From UBA4416 sp020846025 (GTDB taxonomy: Bacteria > Bacteroidota > Bacteroidia > B-17B0 > Aurantibacillaceae), in assembly GCA_963169295.1 (NCBI GenBank), contig CAUJDD010000119.1, positions 43,683 through 107,682 on the forward strand: DNA of 64,000 nt, written 5' to 3'. The notes under the pieces are model-generated. The model had not been told where the DNA came from. It saw only the letters and a program-made list of their open reading frames with translations, and did no database searches. Below, one piece after another: positions 17,474-27,995 of the stretch (positions within the stretch are counted from its first letter, which is position 1; each line of letters opens with the position of its first letter). The position numbers were made by a program, and so were the translations under genes.

Positions 17474-18601
17474 TTGGCAGTTTCTATTAATATTGTTTGT
17501 TTAGATGTACCCTACCCGGCAAATTATGGTGGTGCTATAAACATGTTTCATAAAATAAGGTGTTTGCATCAACAGGGTGTTGAGATTTATTTACATTGTT
17601 ATACTTATGGCACAAGACGTCCGCAGCAAGAGCTTGAAAAATATTGTAGGAAAGTAAACTATTATCAACGAAAAACAGGTTTAGCATCCTTTTTTTCTAT
17701 TTTACCTTACAATGTTAAATCAAGAAAGTCTAAGGAACTTAAAAAGAACTTACAAAAAAATAATTACCCAATTTTATTTGATGCCTTGCATACGTGTTAC
17801 TACATAAATGACAAGGAATTTTCGGGTCGGTTAAAATTATTTAGAGAGTCAAATATTGAACATAACTATTTTTATCACCTAGCTAAAAACGAAAATCAAT
17901 TTCTTAAAAAGTTGTATTTATACACCGAGGCGTTCAAATTAAAATTGTTTGAAAAATACTTATCAGCTGCCGATGCGATGCTTGTAGTTTCTACAGAAGA
18001 CGAACAGTATTTTAAAAAACAATTTCCAAACAATAAAGTATATTATCTACCATCGTTCCACCAAAATGATGAATTAGGTATTCGTGTAGGTAAATCGGAT
18101 TATTGTTTATATCATGGTAATTTAAGTGTTTCAGAAAACTATCAAGCGGCTAGTTGGTTAATTGAACATGTATTTAGTAAAATAAATCATCCTGTAATTA
18201 TTGCAGGATTGAATCCTCCTCGTTTTTTAGTAGAAAAAATCGCCCGATATCCTCATATTCAATTAAAGGAAAACTGTAGCGAACAAGAAATGAATGAATT
18301 GATAGAAAATGCCCAGATACACTGTTTATACACTCCGCAAGCCACCGGATTAAAACTAAAATTATTAAATGTTTTATTTAAAGGTCGTTTTGTAATTGCC
18401 AATGACTTTATGGTTCATGGTACAGAGTTATCAATGGCAATTACTATTGCTAATCAACCTGATGATTATATTTATAAAATTAAGCAACATTTTACCGAAA
18501 CGTTTGATGAACAACTATTACAAATTAGAAAAGATTATTTAAAAAAATATTGTAACCAGCATCAGGTAAATTCTTTAATTGAAATCATAACAACTCTGTA
18601 A
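17474..18601 (+). CDS. Glycosyltransferase, GT-B fold (GT1/GT4-like)
   Basis: A 375-residue protein. The TTG at 17474 is chosen as start because the first in-frame ATG (codon 24) would remove the first beta-strand and its VPYPANYGGAINMF loop, which resembles the acceptor-side Gly-rich loop of GT-B enzymes. The C-terminal half has a Rossmann-like pattern: YCLYHGNLSVSENYQA, PVIIAGLNPP, and an IHCLYTPQATGLKLKLLNVL segment. This last matches the donor-binding helix of GT4-type enzymes, although the usual E-x7-E is replaced by a K-rich version. It probably transfers a sugar to a cell-surface glycan or lipid on the cytoplasmic side; donor and acceptor are unknown. It follows the ArsC-like gene by 41 bases. 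Confidence 0.7.
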   Translation: MAVSINIVCLDVPYPANYGGAINMFHKIRCLHQQGVEIYLHCYTYGTRRPQQELEKYCRKVNYYQRKTGLASFFSILPYNVKSRKSKELKKNLQKNNYPILFDALHTCYYINDKEFSGRLKLFRESNIEHNYFYHLAKNENQFLKKLYLYTEAFKLKLFEKYLSAADAMLVVSTEDEQYFKKQFPNNKVYYLPSFHQNDELGIRVGKSDYCLYHGNLSVSENYQAASWLIEHVFSKINHPVIIAGLNPPRFLVEKIARYPHIQLKENCSEQEMNELIENAQIHCLYTPQATGLKLKLLNVLFKGRFVIANDFMVHGTELSMAITIANQPDDYIYKIKQHFTETFDEQLLQIRKDYLKKYCNQHQVNSLIEIITTL

Positions 18602-18706
18602 AACAGCAGTTACATACAGTCAAAATAAAATCTTTAAAAGAAATCTACTTATTGAAAGAGACGAGGTTGTATATAAAGAATTACAAAATTTAAAAAAATA
18701 ACAAAT

Positions 18707-19246
18707 GTGAAAATAGTAATAGAAACAAATCGGCTAATTTTAAGAGAACTAGAATATACAGACGAAATGGATTTATTTGAAATGGACTCTGACCCAGATG
18801 TACATTTATATATTGAAAATAATCCTGTAAATTCAATTAACGAAATAACAAAAGTTATTGAAATGCTTAAAGAACAATACAAAGAAAATGGAATTGCTCG
18901 TTGGGCTGTAGTTAATAAATCAACAAATGAATGTATAGGATGGGCAGGACTTAAATACTTTAAACAACCCTTAAACAATCATAATAATTTCTATGAACTT
19001 GGTTATAGATTTAAGAAAAAACATTGGGGAAAAGGTTATGCAACCGAATCTTCTAATGCGATTTTAGAATATGGTTTCAGAAATTTAAACATAGAATCAA
19101 TTTTCGCTATAACAGACCCAAGAAATGTAAATTCAAAGAAAGTGTTAGCAAAGTTAGGTTTTGAATACAAAGTAACTTTTGATTACGAAGGTGACAAAAC
19201 AGACTGGTTTGAATTAAAAAAAACGTCTTGGAAAAACAAAAAATAA
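18707..19246 (+). CDS. GNAT N-acetyltransferase, RimJ/RimL-type
   Basis: A 179-residue acetyltransferase starting at GTG 18707; an ATG two bases earlier is out of frame and runs straight into TGA. It opens with IETNRLILRELEYTDEMDLF, the hallmark of the RimJ/RimL group. The acetyl-CoA loop appears as ELGYRFKKKHWGKGYATES (~103-121), and NVNSKKVLAKLGFEYK is the typical C-terminal signature. Such enzymes acetylate ribosomal protein N-termini, amino acids or antibiotics; the substrate here cannot be inferred. The gene is alone between a glycosyltransferase and convergent gltX and may be a small acquired cassette. Confidence 0.88.
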   Translation: MKIVIETNRLILRELEYTDEMDLFEMDSDPDVHLYIENNPVNSINEITKVIEMLKEQYKENGIARWAVVNKSTNECIGWAGLKYFKQPLNNHNNFYELGYRFKKKHWGKGYATESSNAILEYGFRNLNIESIFAITDPRNVNSKKVLAKLGFEYKVTFDYEGDKTDWFELKKTSWKNKK

Positions 19247-19344
19247 AGCGTGAAATTTGAAATAGTATTCCAATAGTTTCATTATAAATAACAAACTTTA
19301 TATAAGTTAGTTAGTTATTTTTATATCGAAGATGAGAGATTAAT

Positions 19345-20862
19345 TTACAACTTAGTTAAAGCTGTTTTCATTCGAGCAATAACTTCATCTTTTCCTATAA
19401 GTGCTAAGAAATCGAATAATTGAGCGCCTCCCGCAACTCCACTTGTTAAAACTCGTAACATTTGCATATCAATTTTACCCAAATCATTTTGTGCTAATTG
19501 AAAGTCATCATGCAAAGTTTGTGCATTCCAATTGGTAATGGCTTCAAATTTTGGTACAAGTTTTTCAAAGGTATTTTTCACTTCCGTATTCCATTTTTTG
19601 GCAACCACTTTTTCATCGTAAGTAGCAGGCGCTTCAAAAAAATAAGAACCTAAATCATAAAACTCAGTAATAAAGTGCGCTTTTTCTTTTACTAATCTAC
19701 AAAACTCTTCTACAAATACTATGTCTTTATTAATACCCTTCTCCTTTAATAAAGGTAACACCTCTTGGGCTAATTCTTTATCTGTCTTCTTTCTTAAATA
19801 CTGTTGATTAAACCATTTTGTTTTTTCAGGATCGAACTTTGCTCCAGATTTGTTCACTCGTTCAAAAGAAAAACATTCTATCAATTCTTCCTTACTCATA
19901 ATCTCACGATTATCTCCTGGATTCCAACCCAAAAGAGCCAACATATTTATAAATGCTTCGGGCATAAAACCCGATTCTCTGTAACCTTTATAACTTTCGC
20001 CAGTTCTCTCATCATACCAGTTTAAAGGAAACATTGGTAACCCAGATTTATCTCTTTTAGATAATTTACCGTTACCATCTGGCTTTAAAATTAAAGGTAA
20101 GTGAGCTAATTTTGGCATTTGCTCTTCTAAACCTAAATATCGGTAAATTAAAATATGCGATGGTGCACTTGGCAACCATTCTTCGCCACGTACAGCATGA
20201 GAAATCTGCATTTCAATATCATCTACAATATGAGCTAAATGATAGGTAGGCATACCGTCAGATTTTAATAATACTTTATCATCTACTTGCGATGAATTTA
20301 CAGTAACCCAACCTCTAATTATGTCGTGAAATCTTATTTCCTCATTTCTAGGAACTTTTAGTCGAATCACATAGGGCGTATGATCCGCTAATAACTTCTT
20401 TACTTCATCTTCTGGCAATGTTAAAGAGTTACGCATATTTTGGCGTGTAACCGCATTATATTGAGGTGCCGCTACTTTTGCAGCCTCTAAACGTTTACGC
20501 ATGGCATCTAATTCTTCTGAAGTATCAAAAGCGTAATAAGCATGACCAGAATTAATCAGTTGTTCAGCATACTTCTGATAAATACCCAAGTTTTTCCTAT
20601 CACTTTGGCGATAAGGCGCATGAGGCCCATCACCAAAACCAACTCCTTCATTGGGTTCAATACCACACCATTTTAATGAGTTAATAATGTATTCTTCGGC
20701 ACCATTTACATAGCGAGTTTGGTCTGTATCTTCTATTCTTAACACAAAGTCTCCTCCGTGTTTTTTAGCATATAAATAACAAAATAGGGCTGTTCTAACA
20801 CCACCCATGTGTAACCCGCCCGTAGGACTAGGCGCAAAACGTAATCTCACTCTTTTTTCCAT
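19345..20862 (-). CDS. gltX: Glutamyl-tRNA synthetase
   Basis: A 505-residue class I synthetase. The start is placed at ATG 20862 (MEKRVRLRFAPSPTGGLHMG), not at the longer frame from 20889, because the -7 box at 20869-20876 lies between the two. The HIGH-type motif is in PSPTGGLHMGG. The KMSKS-type motif reads KLSKRDKSG. VLRIEDTDQTRY and a GEEWLPSAPSHILIYRYLG block are typical of GluRS. The anticodon-binding C-terminal domain is complete. It charges tRNA-Glu and supplies Glu-tRNA. It is divergent from the second TPR-SpoIIE phosphatase. Confidence 0.96.
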   Translation of the reverse strand: MEKRVRLRFAPSPTGGLHMGGVRTALFCYLYAKKHGGDFVLRIEDTDQTRYVNGAEEYIINSLKWCGIEPNEGVGFGDGPHAPYRQSDRKNLGIYQKYAEQLINSGHAYYAFDTSEELDAMRKRLEAAKVAAPQYNAVTRQNMRNSLTLPEDEVKKLLADHTPYVIRLKVPRNEEIRFHDIIRGWVTVNSSQVDDKVLLKSDGMPTYHLAHIVDDIEMQISHAVRGEEWLPSAPSHILIYRYLGLEEQMPKLAHLPLILKPDGNGKLSKRDKSGLPMFPLNWYDERTGESYKGYRESGFMPEAFINMLALLGWNPGDNREIMSKEELIECFSFERVNKSGAKFDPEKTKWFNQQYLRKKTDKELAQEVLPLLKEKGINKDIVFVEEFCRLVKEKAHFITEFYDLGSYFFEAPATYDEKVVAKKWNTEVKNTFEKLVPKFEAITNWNAQTLHDDFQLAQNDLGKIDMQMLRVLTSGVAGGAQLFDFLALIGKDEVIARMKTALTKL

Positions 20863-20868
20863 AGACCG

Positions 20869-20876
20869 CAAAGATA
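20869..20876 (-). promoter_or_regulatory. -7 box of gltX
   Basis: The minus strand reads TATCTTTG, then CGGTCT, then the ATG at 20862; a 6-base gap implies a very short leader. Confidence 0.6.
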
Positions 20877-20924
20877 TGTATAAAAACATATTTTTTTACG
20901 AAAAAATATGTAGCTTTAATCTTT

Positions 20925-22913
20925 GTGAATTATAAAAGGATAAAAAATATATTTTTATTTGTTTGGTTATTAATGAGCCTGAACATTTCTGGTCAGTTAT
21001 TAAATATTGACTCGTGTTTAAACGTTCTTAAAACAGCCAAAGAAGACACCAATAAAGTATTATTATTAGATGCAATAGCTTGGGATATTAGTTATACCAA
21101 CTTACAAACGGGTATTGATTATTCATTACAAGCCTATGAATTAGCTAAAAAACTAAACTACGAACGAGTTTATCCTAGGTTATTTAATACACAAGCTGCC
21201 ATTTATACAGATATGGGTGATATCTCTAAATCAATAGATTTATGCTTACAAGGCTTACATTATGCTAAAAAAACAAATCAACCAAAATTTCAAATATTTT
21301 TATTTAACTCGTTAGGAAATATTTTTGCTAAGCGACGAGATTATAAAAAAGCTTTAGAATATTATATACAAAGTAATGAAATATCTAAGAAATTCCTAAA
21401 CAAAATTAATTCTTCAGCTGTAGGAAACATTGCTAGTACATTAATTCAATTTGGGAAATTAGATAGCGCAATGTATTATGCCAAAGTGGTGTTAGACTAT
21501 AATGTTAAGAAAAACAATATTGAAAAACTTGCTAATAATTATCTTCTACTCTCCGAAATCTATTACGAACTAAAAGATGGTGTAAAGGCTACCCAATCGG
21601 CATTAAAAGCCGTTGAGGCTGCTAAGAACATAAAAGATGAATACACTCTTGCCCACTGCTACATTCAACTATGCAATGGTTATTATGCCCTAAAAGACTA
21701 CAAAAAATCAAAAGAAGTGCTTGATACTGGAAAAATTTATGCAGAAAAATTAGGCGATATTATTGCTCTCAAAACAATTGCAAGGTACTACAGCGAAATA
21801 TATGAGGAATTGGGAGATTTTAAAAATGGTTTGAAGTTTTATAGAGAATATAAGATGTATGAAGATAGTATCTTTAAAACCGAAAATTTAAGACAAGAGA
21901 AAAATGCAGAGGCTAAATATGAAAATGATAAAAAACAAAAAGAGATTGAACTATTAGCCTCGCAACAAAAGCAAAACGAACTGGAGAATGAAAAGAAAAA
22001 ACTCTATTTATATAGTTCATTAGCAGGCCTCTTAATTCTAATATTCATATCTGTTATACTCTATCGAAATAACATTTTGAAACAAAGAACCAATAAAAAT
22101 CTTGAAAGTTTAAATAAAGAAATACATCAACAAAAGGAATTAGTAGAATTTAAAAACAAAGAAATTACAGATAGTATAAACTATGCCAAACGGATTCAAC
22201 AAAGTATCTTAACTAGCGATGCCTACTTTAAAAAACATACCAAGGACTTTTTTATTTTATTTAAACCTAAAGATATTGTAAGTGGTGATTTTTATTGGGC
22301 ATTACATTATAATCAGAAATTACTAGTAATGACGGCTGATTGTACAGGTCATGGCGTACCTGGCGCTATGATGAGTATGATGGGCGTGAATTTTTTAAAT
22401 GAAATTGTAAATGAAAAAAAGATAGAATCACCAGCTAACATCTTAAATCAATTACGACATGATATTATCAAAGCTTTAAACCCTGAAGGAAGTGTAGAGA
22501 TTTCAAAAGACGGAATGGATTGTTGTTTATGTAGTTTTGATTATCAACACATGAAATTAACTTATGCAGCAGCTAATAATAATTTTTACGTCATACGTGA
22601 TGGCAAAATTATAACTAGTGAAGCCGACAAAATGCCTGTTGGCGCTGGACATGGAATTACACAACCATTTAATAATTATACATTTGATTTAAAAGTTAAT
22701 GATTTAATCATTACACTAACTGATGGATACGCCGACCAATTTGGAGGGGATAAAGGAAAGAAATTTAAGTATAAACGATTTGAAGATTTAATTTTAGAAA
22801 GTGCTCATTTGCCTCTCAACGAATTAAAAATTAAGTTAGATAATGCAATAGAAAATTGGCGAGGTGATTTAGAACAACTAGATGATATTTGTGTGATTGG
22901 CATCAAAGTATAA
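20925..22913 (+). CDS. TPR-transmembrane-SpoIIE (PP2C-type) serine phosphatase, copy 2
   Basis: A 662-residue paralogue of the protein at 2179. The GTG at 20925 is the best start because it retains the signal peptide (MNYKRIKNIFLFVWLLMSLN). TPR repeats occupy ~45-310, and a coiled segment with many Lys/Glu precedes a membrane helix (~363-383, LYLYSSLAGLLILIFISVIL). The linker ITDSINYAKRIQQSILTSD closely matches copy 1. The SpoIIE domain keeps the metal aspartates: GDFYWAL, DCTGHGVPGAMMSM, TLTDGYADQFGG and LDDICVIG. It probably relays a periplasmic signal through dephosphorylation of an unknown partner. Its stop codon directly abuts that of the convergent C25 peptidase gene. Confidence 0.87.
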   Translation: MNYKRIKNIFLFVWLLMSLNISGQLLNIDSCLNVLKTAKEDTNKVLLLDAIAWDISYTNLQTGIDYSLQAYELAKKLNYERVYPRLFNTQAAIYTDMGDISKSIDLCLQGLHYAKKTNQPKFQIFLFNSLGNIFAKRRDYKKALEYYIQSNEISKKFLNKINSSAVGNIASTLIQFGKLDSAMYYAKVVLDYNVKKNNIEKLANNYLLLSEIYYELKDGVKATQSALKAVEAAKNIKDEYTLAHCYIQLCNGYYALKDYKKSKEVLDTGKIYAEKLGDIIALKTIARYYSEIYEELGDFKNGLKFYREYKMYEDSIFKTENLRQEKNAEAKYENDKKQKEIELLASQQKQNELENEKKKLYLYSSLAGLLILIFISVILYRNNILKQRTNKNLESLNKEIHQQKELVEFKNKEITDSINYAKRIQQSILTSDAYFKKHTKDFFILFKPKDIVSGDFYWALHYNQKLLVMTADCTGHGVPGAMMSMMGVNFLNEIVNEKKIESPANILNQLRHDIIKALNPEGSVEISKDGMDCCLCSFDYQHMKLTYAAANNNFYVIRDGKIITSEADKMPVGAGHGITQPFNNYTFDLKVNDLIITLTDGYADQFGGDKGKKFKYKRFEDLILESAHLPLNELKIKLDNAIENWRGDLEQLDDICVIGIKV

Positions 22914-25900
22914 CTATCTTATAATTACCATTTTCCCAAACCCTTTTTTAAAGTAAGAGTCCGCATCACTTTCTCTCTTTTCAACTGCTTTGCCATTGCT
23001 TCGTGTAATGACTTTATACAAATAAACACCAACAGCTAATTTATCACCAAACTCATCTTTCCCATCCCAAGCATAATCGGTTATATTTCTACCAATATGA
23101 ATATTTCCTAATTCGGCTTTGGTAATTTCTCTAACTACTTTGCCTGTAATAGTCATTATTTGAATGGTAAACACATCTGGTATTTCACTACCGGTTAATG
23201 TAAACACAAAGCGTGTAGAGGTGCTAAATGGATTAGGATAATTTAATACTTCTGTAACTGTTTGTTTATTTACAATCTCAAATTGAATTGAATAATCTAT
23301 TGCTCCCGACACATTACTGCTTCTATCGCTCGCTTGTACAATCATTCTATAAGTACCATCTTCTGGGAACTCCGGACGATACTCAATTTTGCAAGAGTTA
23401 TTAGGTAATTGAGCGGGTGTAAATAATAACTCACCATTTTTAAAATAAATACGTTTATCACTCGCTTGATTAGGATAACGAATAAAAACTTTAAAATTTG
23501 AAGTATCGTTTAATGCTAAAAATTTGTTCTCATCTTTTAAAGTAATTAAAATTGATGGCTTAGAAGAAACAATATCTCCATTTAAAATATGAGTTCCATC
23601 AAAAGTTACATCAAGTAATGGATTGATGTTATCTTTACTAACATCAAATCCGATACGTGCTACATTATTAAAATGATATTGTTCTAATTGATATCGGCTA
23701 TTTGTTTCTGGGTTTACATCTATCCATAAATAATTAAATCCAGCATAGTTACTTATTCCACCCGCATCATAAGTGTTAAAATTTAAAGTATCAATTATAA
23801 CTTGTGCTGGCACAAATGGTTTTGCTTTTAAATGTTGTGGTATAGGATGTATATTTCTATTTGCATCCTCAATCCAATAGGTTACTACTAAACTATCATT
23901 AAAAGGAACCTGACCAATATTTTCAATTGGTATTTTTACAATTAAATTATCTCCTTGCTGAATTGCCTGTAACGATGCATTATTAGCAAAACCAACTTGT
24001 GGATTAATAGCGCACTCAGGAACAGGATCGTAATACACACGCCACGATTTAAGTTGTACGGATGTTTTGAAAATATTATCTCGAGCAAATAATACCAATT
24101 GAATTTTTGGATAGATGCTGGCATCAATATAATTTGCTAAATCATAAATATCAGTGCTATCTTTTGGGAAGACAACTGGAACTGTATCTCGTGTACCATC
24201 CAGTTTTATTCTTACAATTTTAAGGTGTAAACTATCTGTACTCACGGTTTCAACAGATTGTTGACGCCAATGTAAACTATTCCATTTTGAAGAAGGACCA
24301 ATAATTTCAGAAGCAATAAAACCATTATCCCAACTTGTTTTTAATGAGTCATCTAACTCTATAATACTTCTATTGTGCGAACCAACAATTTCATGCGCTT
24401 GCCCTGCCGTCATCCCTTTTCTTCCAAAAATAATAATAGGAACTGTATCGGTAACCGTATTAATTTCTTGACTACCAATACTATTAAACATAGATTTTAG
24501 TGCAGGTGAAAAAGTAGATGTTTCATGATTTTGATTTGAATAAGCAAGCACCATTGAACCATGACGAATTGTATCTAATAAATTATATAAATCATTTTTC
24601 CAATTAGGTAATGGGCCACAAAATGAAGGTACACCATAGTCAAAAGCATATAAAGTATAGTTATAACATTGGCAATTATTCATTGGAGTTAAACCAGTAC
24701 CTGAAGGAGTAGGAAGCGGTAAACTCTTAAATGGTTGTGCTGAGATGGAATCAAAAATAGCCACCGACCATCCTCCAAATGCTACACAAGGATGAAGATG
24801 CATCACATAATTATTGATAGAGTAATTAATAGAGGTCCATGGTAATGCCGATTGAAATGCATTTCTACAATTTAATGAACTAATGGTATTTTTAAAATTA
24901 AATTTTCGAGTAGGTCTGTCCCAGTTTACAAACTGATATCTATCTTCTTTAAATTGAAAAAAGTGGGATTGACCCCAACCATTTTTATTTCCATGTACTT
25001 CAAACGAACTTTCTTTCCAATTATACGTACCATCGGGCAACAATGTATCTTTACACACTCTCCAGTAATAAACAGTAGTATCACCAAATGGCAAATTAAC
25101 TGTCCACTGCACTACACCGCCAACACTGTTTATAATAGTGCTATTTATTGGACTTGTAAATAAATCAGTAGTATCTAATTGAAACCGGTAATTAGTTGCC
25201 GAGGCAAACGGATTAGCAGTAGATGCTTTTAAAACAACCTGAGGTGCATTTGGGATAATTGCATATTTATAGGGATATACAGGTAAAATATCACCACCTG
25301 GGATAAATAAATCAACGTTACTTGTTGTTTTATTATTCATTTCAGATAACTCATCTATAGCATTTAAAAAATCAACAAAAACATTAAAATGATTAAGCCC
25401 AACAAATTTTGATAAGTCTTTATAAATAAAGAAACTCAAGGTATCACAATTTAAAGGCGCTGAAACTATTTTAAAATAAGTAGTAGAATCACCATTTGGA
25501 AATTGGTGATTAATCCTAACAGCCAAGGTATCATGTATTGCTTTAGCATTATTTTTAATCACCACATTTATACCTATCGAGTCTTGATAGGTGGAGGTAT
25601 TAAAATAAACACTAGCATTGGTTATTTCATAGTCTGGTTTAGCAAAAGCATTTAATTTTACCGATGGATCGCCCTCTAAAGTCATTTCTAATCCAGTAAT
25701 ACCTTGTAATTGGTCGGCTAATATCGAGGTTTCGCTACAGGTTTGTTTTATCGCATCACCAATACCTTTATTGTATGATTTACCAGCAAGAGACCTGTAA
25801 AATCCTTTTGAGTAAATAAATAAAGTATTTACTACACCTGCCGATGAAGAAGCAAGGAAACCAATACTTCCTCTGTTCTCGATTAAAGTAAAAGCCTCGC

Positions 25901-27995
25901 TAGCACTACTGGATCCAGGCAAATGGATATCGCCCGAATAACAAGAGTTAGCTAAAAATAAAGGATATTTACCAAAGTTATCATAGGCATAAGGATTATC
26001 AATAGCTTGATCGAAACCAGTAGTAGAACCATGTCCGAAAAATGTAATAAGCGAACAACCATAGTCTATCAATTGTTTAATAGAATCGCTAATGGTTATT
26101 TGGATTGGAGCAGTGGTTGTTTTTTGAAAAGGAAATACGCGCGCACCGTATAACACATCTTCTATTGTATCTGCATAGATTTGTAAATACGATTTAAAAA
26201 GTGATTGTTGTGCTGCATCTTCACCTCCACTAAAGTGCAATACGCGTTTGTGCCAATCGGGTGGAGCACCCGCATAAGCTAATCCATTAATAGATGTACC
26301 CTCTTGTTCCTTTACTTTATTCAAATAACGATACACATCCATACCCGTAGAGGCTGATATTCTACCAACTGGAATAAATGGTGTAGCAGTATTTGCATTT
26401 TTAATTCGTGTAGTAAAATAGTTATCTGATGGTGGTGTGCCTAGACTTGGCACTTTACAAGCATTCCAATTATATGAAGAACTACGTACCATTGTGTTTT
26501 TTATGGACTTTCCTATTAATAATAAATACTTTGGCGGTACAGGTAAACTATCGCTTAAAAAACGGCAAAAGTTTTTAATACTAATTGGATTCTTTAAATT
26601 CCCGTAAGCAAACTGATCGTATAAATCATTTACATCTGCTAAGATTACATGATTTGCTCCACCCAAGGTACTTTCGCGGTATTGCTTATACATCAATGCA
26701 GTATCTTTTAATGAAGTATGCGTTACAATAACAAAAGCCGAATCGGTATTGGTAGTTTTATAATTAGTAAAATAACCTGTTTGGTTAACCGCCGAAATAG
26801 TATTAACATTAATAATATTATTACTAGTAGTTAAATAACAAACCTTTTCTTGTATAGAGTTAGGAATTAAAAAACTTACTGTATCGGCAGAGGTTACAGT
26901 ATTTATCTTTTTATGATTCGTTAAATCATATAACACCACTTGATTAGAACCAATATTTACATTTTTAATTTTGTAATACGATTTTGATCCGAGGGGGTTG
27001 TTACCTATATACAACTGCTGTTGAGATTGCCCCATTAAATCCGTTTTTTGAGGATACTTTAATGAAATATAATGCACATTAGATGTAATTAGTTGTGGAG
27101 CATAGGTATTAAATAATGGATTATAAATATTGGAAACTGTTATTTGTGAAACGTCATGTAACTGACTTGATGGAATCTGCTTTCCAACAAATATTTGTTT
27201 GTAGCCAAAAAAAGTGGTATCGGTTAATAACGTGGTGTTATTACTATTGTCAAAGTATTCTACTTTCACTTCATGATCATACGAAATTCCAAAAATATAC
27301 CGTTCCGAAGTACCTGAAACATGAGTTTTAATATAAGCAGGTAAACTACTTGATTGATACACATTAAGATTAGTAAAAGAAGTTTGTTGTGAAGTGCCTG
27401 CAATTAAATTATTTCCAAAGCCTTCACTCATTACATAACGCGGATCAGACACTACATCGAGGTAAGTTTTTCCAAGTGAGTAATGCGAGTTATACGCTTC
27501 AAGACGTTCGGCATAAAAATAATCAGCGGGTGTGTAGCCTGTAAAATTAATATCGGTTTCTATCTGCATTCGTTTATTAGTAACCGAATTATTCCATGTT
27601 AAAAAAACACAGTTGGTGTCATTAAACAAAGCAATGTAAGGATTTGGCAAGCGGTTAATGCCTTCATAAAGTGAAGAATCACTAAGGGCATCGTTTTTAG
27701 TAGCATAAAACTCAATATAGTCGGTTGGATTAAATACATTATCGCTTTCATCAAAAACTGTAATATATTGTTCCTGACCTTTTAAAAACAACTGAAAATT
27801 TTTAGGATTAATTGTCGAAACTGGTATTCCCGCATTTACTAAAGTATTGTAACTAATACGATAAATACCCGTTGTAGGAATATAAATACGATAATAGGGT
27901 TGATTGTAATTAATCCACTCGTTACCATAGTTTTGAGAAAACACTACAGTAACAGATAGTTGCAATAGAATAATGAATAATAAACGTTTTATCAT
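22914..27995 (-). CDS. Large C25-family (gingipain/PorU-type) cysteine peptidase with CTD-like C-terminus; PorU2-like
   Basis: A 1693-residue exported protein: signal peptide (MIKRLLFIILLQLSVTVVFSQ), a long N-terminal beta-rich region, and a gingipain-type catalytic domain (~430-790). Its putative catalytic pair is H655 (FFGHGSTTGF) and C685 (LANSCYSGDIH), 30 residues apart. The YLLLIG, PVGRISA and GGEDAAQQSLFKSYLQIYAD segments are family hallmarks. After a series of Ig-like domains it ends in a T9SS/FlgD-like domain (NYPNPFSTSTRFVFTL, WDGKDEFGDKLAVGVYLYKV). Such proteins are T9SS sortases that remove cargo sorting domains and attach cargo to A-LPS. This one is longer than typical PorU (about 1160-1280 residues), matching the PorU2 type. 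It overlaps the upstream PorV-family gene by 4 bases (ATGA), so the two are translationally coupled. Confidence 0.8.
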   Translation of the reverse strand: MIKRLLFIILLQLSVTVVFSQNYGNEWINYNQPYYRIYIPTTGIYRISYNTLVNAGIPVSTINPKNFQLFLKGQEQYITVFDESDNVFNPTDYIEFYATKNDALSDSSLYEGINRLPNPYIALFNDTNCVFLTWNNSVTNKRMQIETDINFTGYTPADYFYAERLEAYNSHYSLGKTYLDVVSDPRYVMSEGFGNNLIAGTSQQTSFTNLNVYQSSSLPAYIKTHVSGTSERYIFGISYDHEVKVEYFDNSNNTTLLTDTTFFGYKQIFVGKQIPSSQLHDVSQITVSNIYNPLFNTYAPQLITSNVHYISLKYPQKTDLMGQSQQQLYIGNNPLGSKSYYKIKNVNIGSNQVVLYDLTNHKKINTVTSADTVSFLIPNSIQEKVCYLTTSNNIINVNTISAVNQTGYFTNYKTTNTDSAFVIVTHTSLKDTALMYKQYRESTLGGANHVILADVNDLYDQFAYGNLKNPISIKNFCRFLSDSLPVPPKYLLLIGKSIKNTMVRSSSYNWNACKVPSLGTPPSDNYFTTRIKNANTATPFIPVGRISASTGMDVYRYLNKVKEQEGTSINGLAYAGAPPDWHKRVLHFSGGEDAAQQSLFKSYLQIYADTIEDVLYGARVFPFQKTTTAPIQITISDSIKQLIDYGCSLITFFGHGSTTGFDQAIDNPYAYDNFGKYPLFLANSCYSGDIHLPGSSSASEAFTLIENRGSIGFLASSSAGVVNTLFIYSKGFYRSLAGKSYNKGIGDAIKQTCSETSILADQLQGITGLEMTLEGDPSVKLNAFAKPDYEITNASVYFNTSTYQDSIGINVVIKNNAKAIHDTLAVRINHQFPNGDSTTYFKIVSAPLNCDTLSFFIYKDLSKFVGLNHFNVFVDFLNAIDELSEMNNKTTSNVDLFIPGGDILPVYPYKYAIIPNAPQVVLKASTANPFASATNYRFQLDTTDLFTSPINSTIINSVGGVVQWTVNLPFGDTTVYYWRVCKDTLLPDGTYNWKESSFEVHGNKNGWGQSHFFQFKEDRYQFVNWDRPTRKFNFKNTISSLNCRNAFQSALPWTSINYSINNYVMHLHPCVAFGGWSVAIFDSISAQPFKSLPLPTPSGTGLTPMNNCQCYNYTLYAFDYGVPSFCGPLPNWKNDLYNLLDTIRHGSMVLAYSNQNHETSTFSPALKSMFNSIGSQEINTVTDTVPIIIFGRKGMTAGQAHEIVGSHNRSIIELDDSLKTSWDNGFIASEIIGPSSKWNSLHWRQQSVETVSTDSLHLKIVRIKLDGTRDTVPVVFPKDSTDIYDLANYIDASIYPKIQLVLFARDNIFKTSVQLKSWRVYYDPVPECAINPQVGFANNASLQAIQQGDNLIVKIPIENIGQVPFNDSLVVTYWIEDANRNIHPIPQHLKAKPFVPAQVIIDTLNFNTYDAGGISNYAGFNYLWIDVNPETNSRYQLEQYHFNNVARIGFDVSKDNINPLLDVTFDGTHILNGDIVSSKPSILITLKDENKFLALNDTSNFKVFIRYPNQASDKRIYFKNGELLFTPAQLPNNSCKIEYRPEFPEDGTYRMIVQASDRSSNVSGAIDYSIQFEIVNKQTVTEVLNYPNPFSTSTRFVFTLTGSEIPDVFTIQIMTITGKVVREITKAELGNIHIGRNITDYAWDGKDEFGDKLAVGVYLYKVITRSNGKAVEKRESDADSYFKKGFGKMVIIR

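Noticed and set aside
20863..20889. Longer N-terminus of gltX
   Set aside because: The -7 box lies within it and the family N-terminus begins at ATG 20862.
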